DNA from: Peptostreptococcus sp.
GTDB lineage: Bacteria; Bacillota; Clostridia; Peptostreptococcales; Peptostreptococcaceae
Length of the DNA stretch: 6,473 bases
NCBI GenBank assembly: GCA_020025095.1
Contig: JAHHSS010000080.1
Location: 1-6,473 of the forward strand
Direction of reading: 5' to 3'
Part shown: one piece after another, positions 5,523 through 6,473 of the stretch
How the letters are laid out: every line of letters starts with the position of its first letter
Numbering within the stretch: the stretch's first letter is position 1
The notes under the pieces: generated by a model
What the model was told of the DNA's origin: nothing
What the model saw: the letters and a program-made list of their open reading frames with translations, nothing else
Database searches by the model: none
Translations under genes and position numbers: made by a program

Positions 5523-5897
5523 GTGGAAGAAAAATTAAGATATATATCCTCAGAGAAATATTATGAAGGTGTCATCTCAAGTGTAGAAGGTGGCGCAGTC
5601 ACAATTGACCTTAAGGGTAGACTTGGACAATTCAAAATACCAAATAGAATGCTTATTACTGACTATAATCCTCAAGTGGGTCATGAGGTTGGATTCATGT
5701 TAAGCAATCCAGAGGTATTAAGTCCAGAACCCAATGAGGAATATAAAAGAAAAATTAAGTGTCAGCAGAAAGTTGAAGAAGAAAAGAAAATTGAGAATCT
5801 GACAAGGTTAGAAAGAGAAATTTTAGAAAAGACGGAAAGACTTGCCGAATTAGAAAAAATGATCAAGATTAAAGAACTTGAGTCAGAACTTAAATAG
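5523..5897 (+). CDS. Small prd-operon protein of unknown function
   Basis: The 124-residue protein lies between prdA (53 bases upstream) and prdB (19 bases downstream) in the same orientation, so it is almost certainly co-transcribed. Residues about 12-65 alternate hydrophobic and polar residues with turns (YYEGVISSVEGGAVTIDLKG), suggesting a small beta-barrel or KOW/SH3-like fold. Residues about 70-124 are rich in Lys and Glu with heptad-like Leu/Ile and should form a helix or coiled coil. A single Cys (near residue 80) precedes the coil. There is no signal peptide or membrane segment. Small proteins between prdA and prdB occur in other prd clusters, and I recall a family named after C. botulinum CBO loci, but cannot confirm membership. 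An accessory role in reductase assembly or maturation is plausible from context only. The GTG start was chosen over an upstream in-frame TTG at 5493 because of its ribosome site. Confidence 0.8.
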   Translation: MEEKLRYISSEKYYEGVISSVEGGAVTIDLKGRLGQFKIPNRMLITDYNPQVGHEVGFMLSNPEVLSPEPNEEYKRKIKCQQKVEEEKKIENLTRLEREILEKTERLAELEKMIKIKELESELK

Positions 5898-5916
5898 TCG
5901 AAGGGAGAGAAATACA

Positions 5917-6473
5917 ATGAGTCGTAAGTTAACAACAGTTCCGGGACTTCAATCAGAAATATATGTTCCAATAACACCACCTCCAGTTTGGGCTCCTGTT
6001 ACAAAGCCATTAAATGAAATGGTTATAGCACTAGCTTCAGCTGCAGGTGTACACATGAAGAATGATAAGAGATTTAATCTAGCAGGTGATACAGGATTCA
6101 GAATGGTTCCTGACACAGCTACACCAGATGATTTAATGGTTTCACATGGTGGATATGATAACTCTGATGTAAATAGAGACGTAAACTGCATGTTCCCAAT
6201 CGAAAGATTACATGAACTTGCTAAGGAAGGATTTATAAAGGGAGTAGCTCCTTGTCACTACACATTTATGGGTGGTGGTGGTAACCAGGAAGTTTTCACA
6301 AACGAAACTGGTCCAGCTATCGCTGCTAAGTTAAAAGAAGAAGGTGTAGATGGCGTTGTTATGACAGCTGGCTGAGGTACTTGCCATAGAACTGCCGTGA
6401 TCGTGCAGAGAGCAATAGAAGAAGCTGGTATACCAACTATAATAATAGCAGCTCTTCCTCCAGTAGTTAGACA
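5917..6473 (+). CDS. prdB: PrdB, D-proline reductase selenoprotein subunit (3' partial)
   Basis: PrdB is the selenocysteine subunit of D-proline reductase, about 26 kDa and about 240 residues in C. sticklandii. The ATG (5917) gives MSRKLTTVPGLQSEIYVP and follows AAGGGAGAG (5901-5909) by 7 bases; an in-frame TTG at 5878 inside the previous gene has no ribosome site and is rejected. At codon 153 an in-frame TGA (6373-6375) falls in TAG-U-GTCHRT. The frame stays open and conserved-looking to the window edge (AVIVQRAIEEAG, then IIIAALPPVV), so the TGA is read as Sec rather than stop. Sec153 and Cys156 form a UxxC redox pair. In the known mechanism the selenol acts with the PrdA pyruvoyl group in reductive ring opening of proline. 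A candidate SECIS stem lies just after the TGA. Expression needs selA, selB, selC and selD, which are not in this window. The last 85-90 residues are outside the window. Confidence 0.95.
6373..6415 (+). promoter_or_regulatory. Selenocysteine UGA codon with candidate bacterial SECIS
   Basis: After the TGA (6373-6375), TTGC (6381-6384) pairs with GCAA (6412-6415) and CTGC (6392-6395) with GCAG (6405-6408). Then CG (6396-6397) pairs with CG (6402-6403), leaving a single bulged T (6404) and the 4-base loop TGAT (6398-6401). The apical loop is about 22-26 bases from the TGA, the range bacterial SelB requires, and bulged U plus G/U loop bases are typical SECIS features. Pairing was found by eye. 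Confidence 0.7.

Noticed and set aside
5878..5916. Upstream TTG start for prdB
   Set aside because: Lies inside the preceding gene without a ribosome site; the ATG at 5917 has a strong AAGGGAGAG and gives the family N-terminus.

Overview
The window is the upstream half of a D-proline reductase (prd) locus. It most likely comes from a low-GC, amino-acid-fermenting Firmicute of the Peptostreptococcaceae / Clostridium cluster XI type. This rests on very AT-rich intergenic DNA, frequent AGA/ATA codons, strong AGGAGG ribosome sites, and prdR, prdA and prdB in the order known from Stickland fermenters such as Clostridioides difficile and Clostridium sticklandii. The species cannot be named from the sequence.

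Layout, all genes on the + strand. Positions 1-102 hold a likely vegetative promoter (extended -10) and the ribosome site for prdR. prdR (103-1860) encodes a sigma-54-dependent activator with CBS, PAS, AAA+ and Fis-type HTH regions, and is closed by an intrinsic terminator (1891-1947). A 1.1 kb non-coding interval follows. It contains a nested dyad that may be the activator site (2134-2178), an A/T-tract stretch, a near-perfect -24/-12 sigma-54 promoter (2299-2315), and an inferred leader of about 680 nt with many possible RNA stems.

The operon then begins. The first gene (3005-3406) is a free-standing 133-residue copy of the PrdA N-terminal region. After a spacer with a strong hairpin comes full-length prdA (3568-5469), a proprotein expected to self-cleave before Cys411 to make a pyruvoyl subunit. 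A small 124-residue protein with a beta-type N-terminus and a charged helical tail follows (GTG start, 5523-5897). Last is prdB (from 5917), whose in-frame TGA at 6373-6375 is read as selenocysteine; it runs off the end of the window.

How the parts work together: PrdR is expected to sense proline or metabolic state and activate the sigma-54 promoter, giving one polycistronic mRNA for the reductase. PrdA (pyruvoyl) and PrdB (selenocysteine) form the enzyme that reduces D-proline to 5-aminovalerate and so reoxidises NADH in Stickland metabolism. The least expected elements are the stand-alone PrdA N-terminal domain, which aligns to PrdA without gaps and stops at an apparent domain boundary, and the very long structured leader ahead of it.
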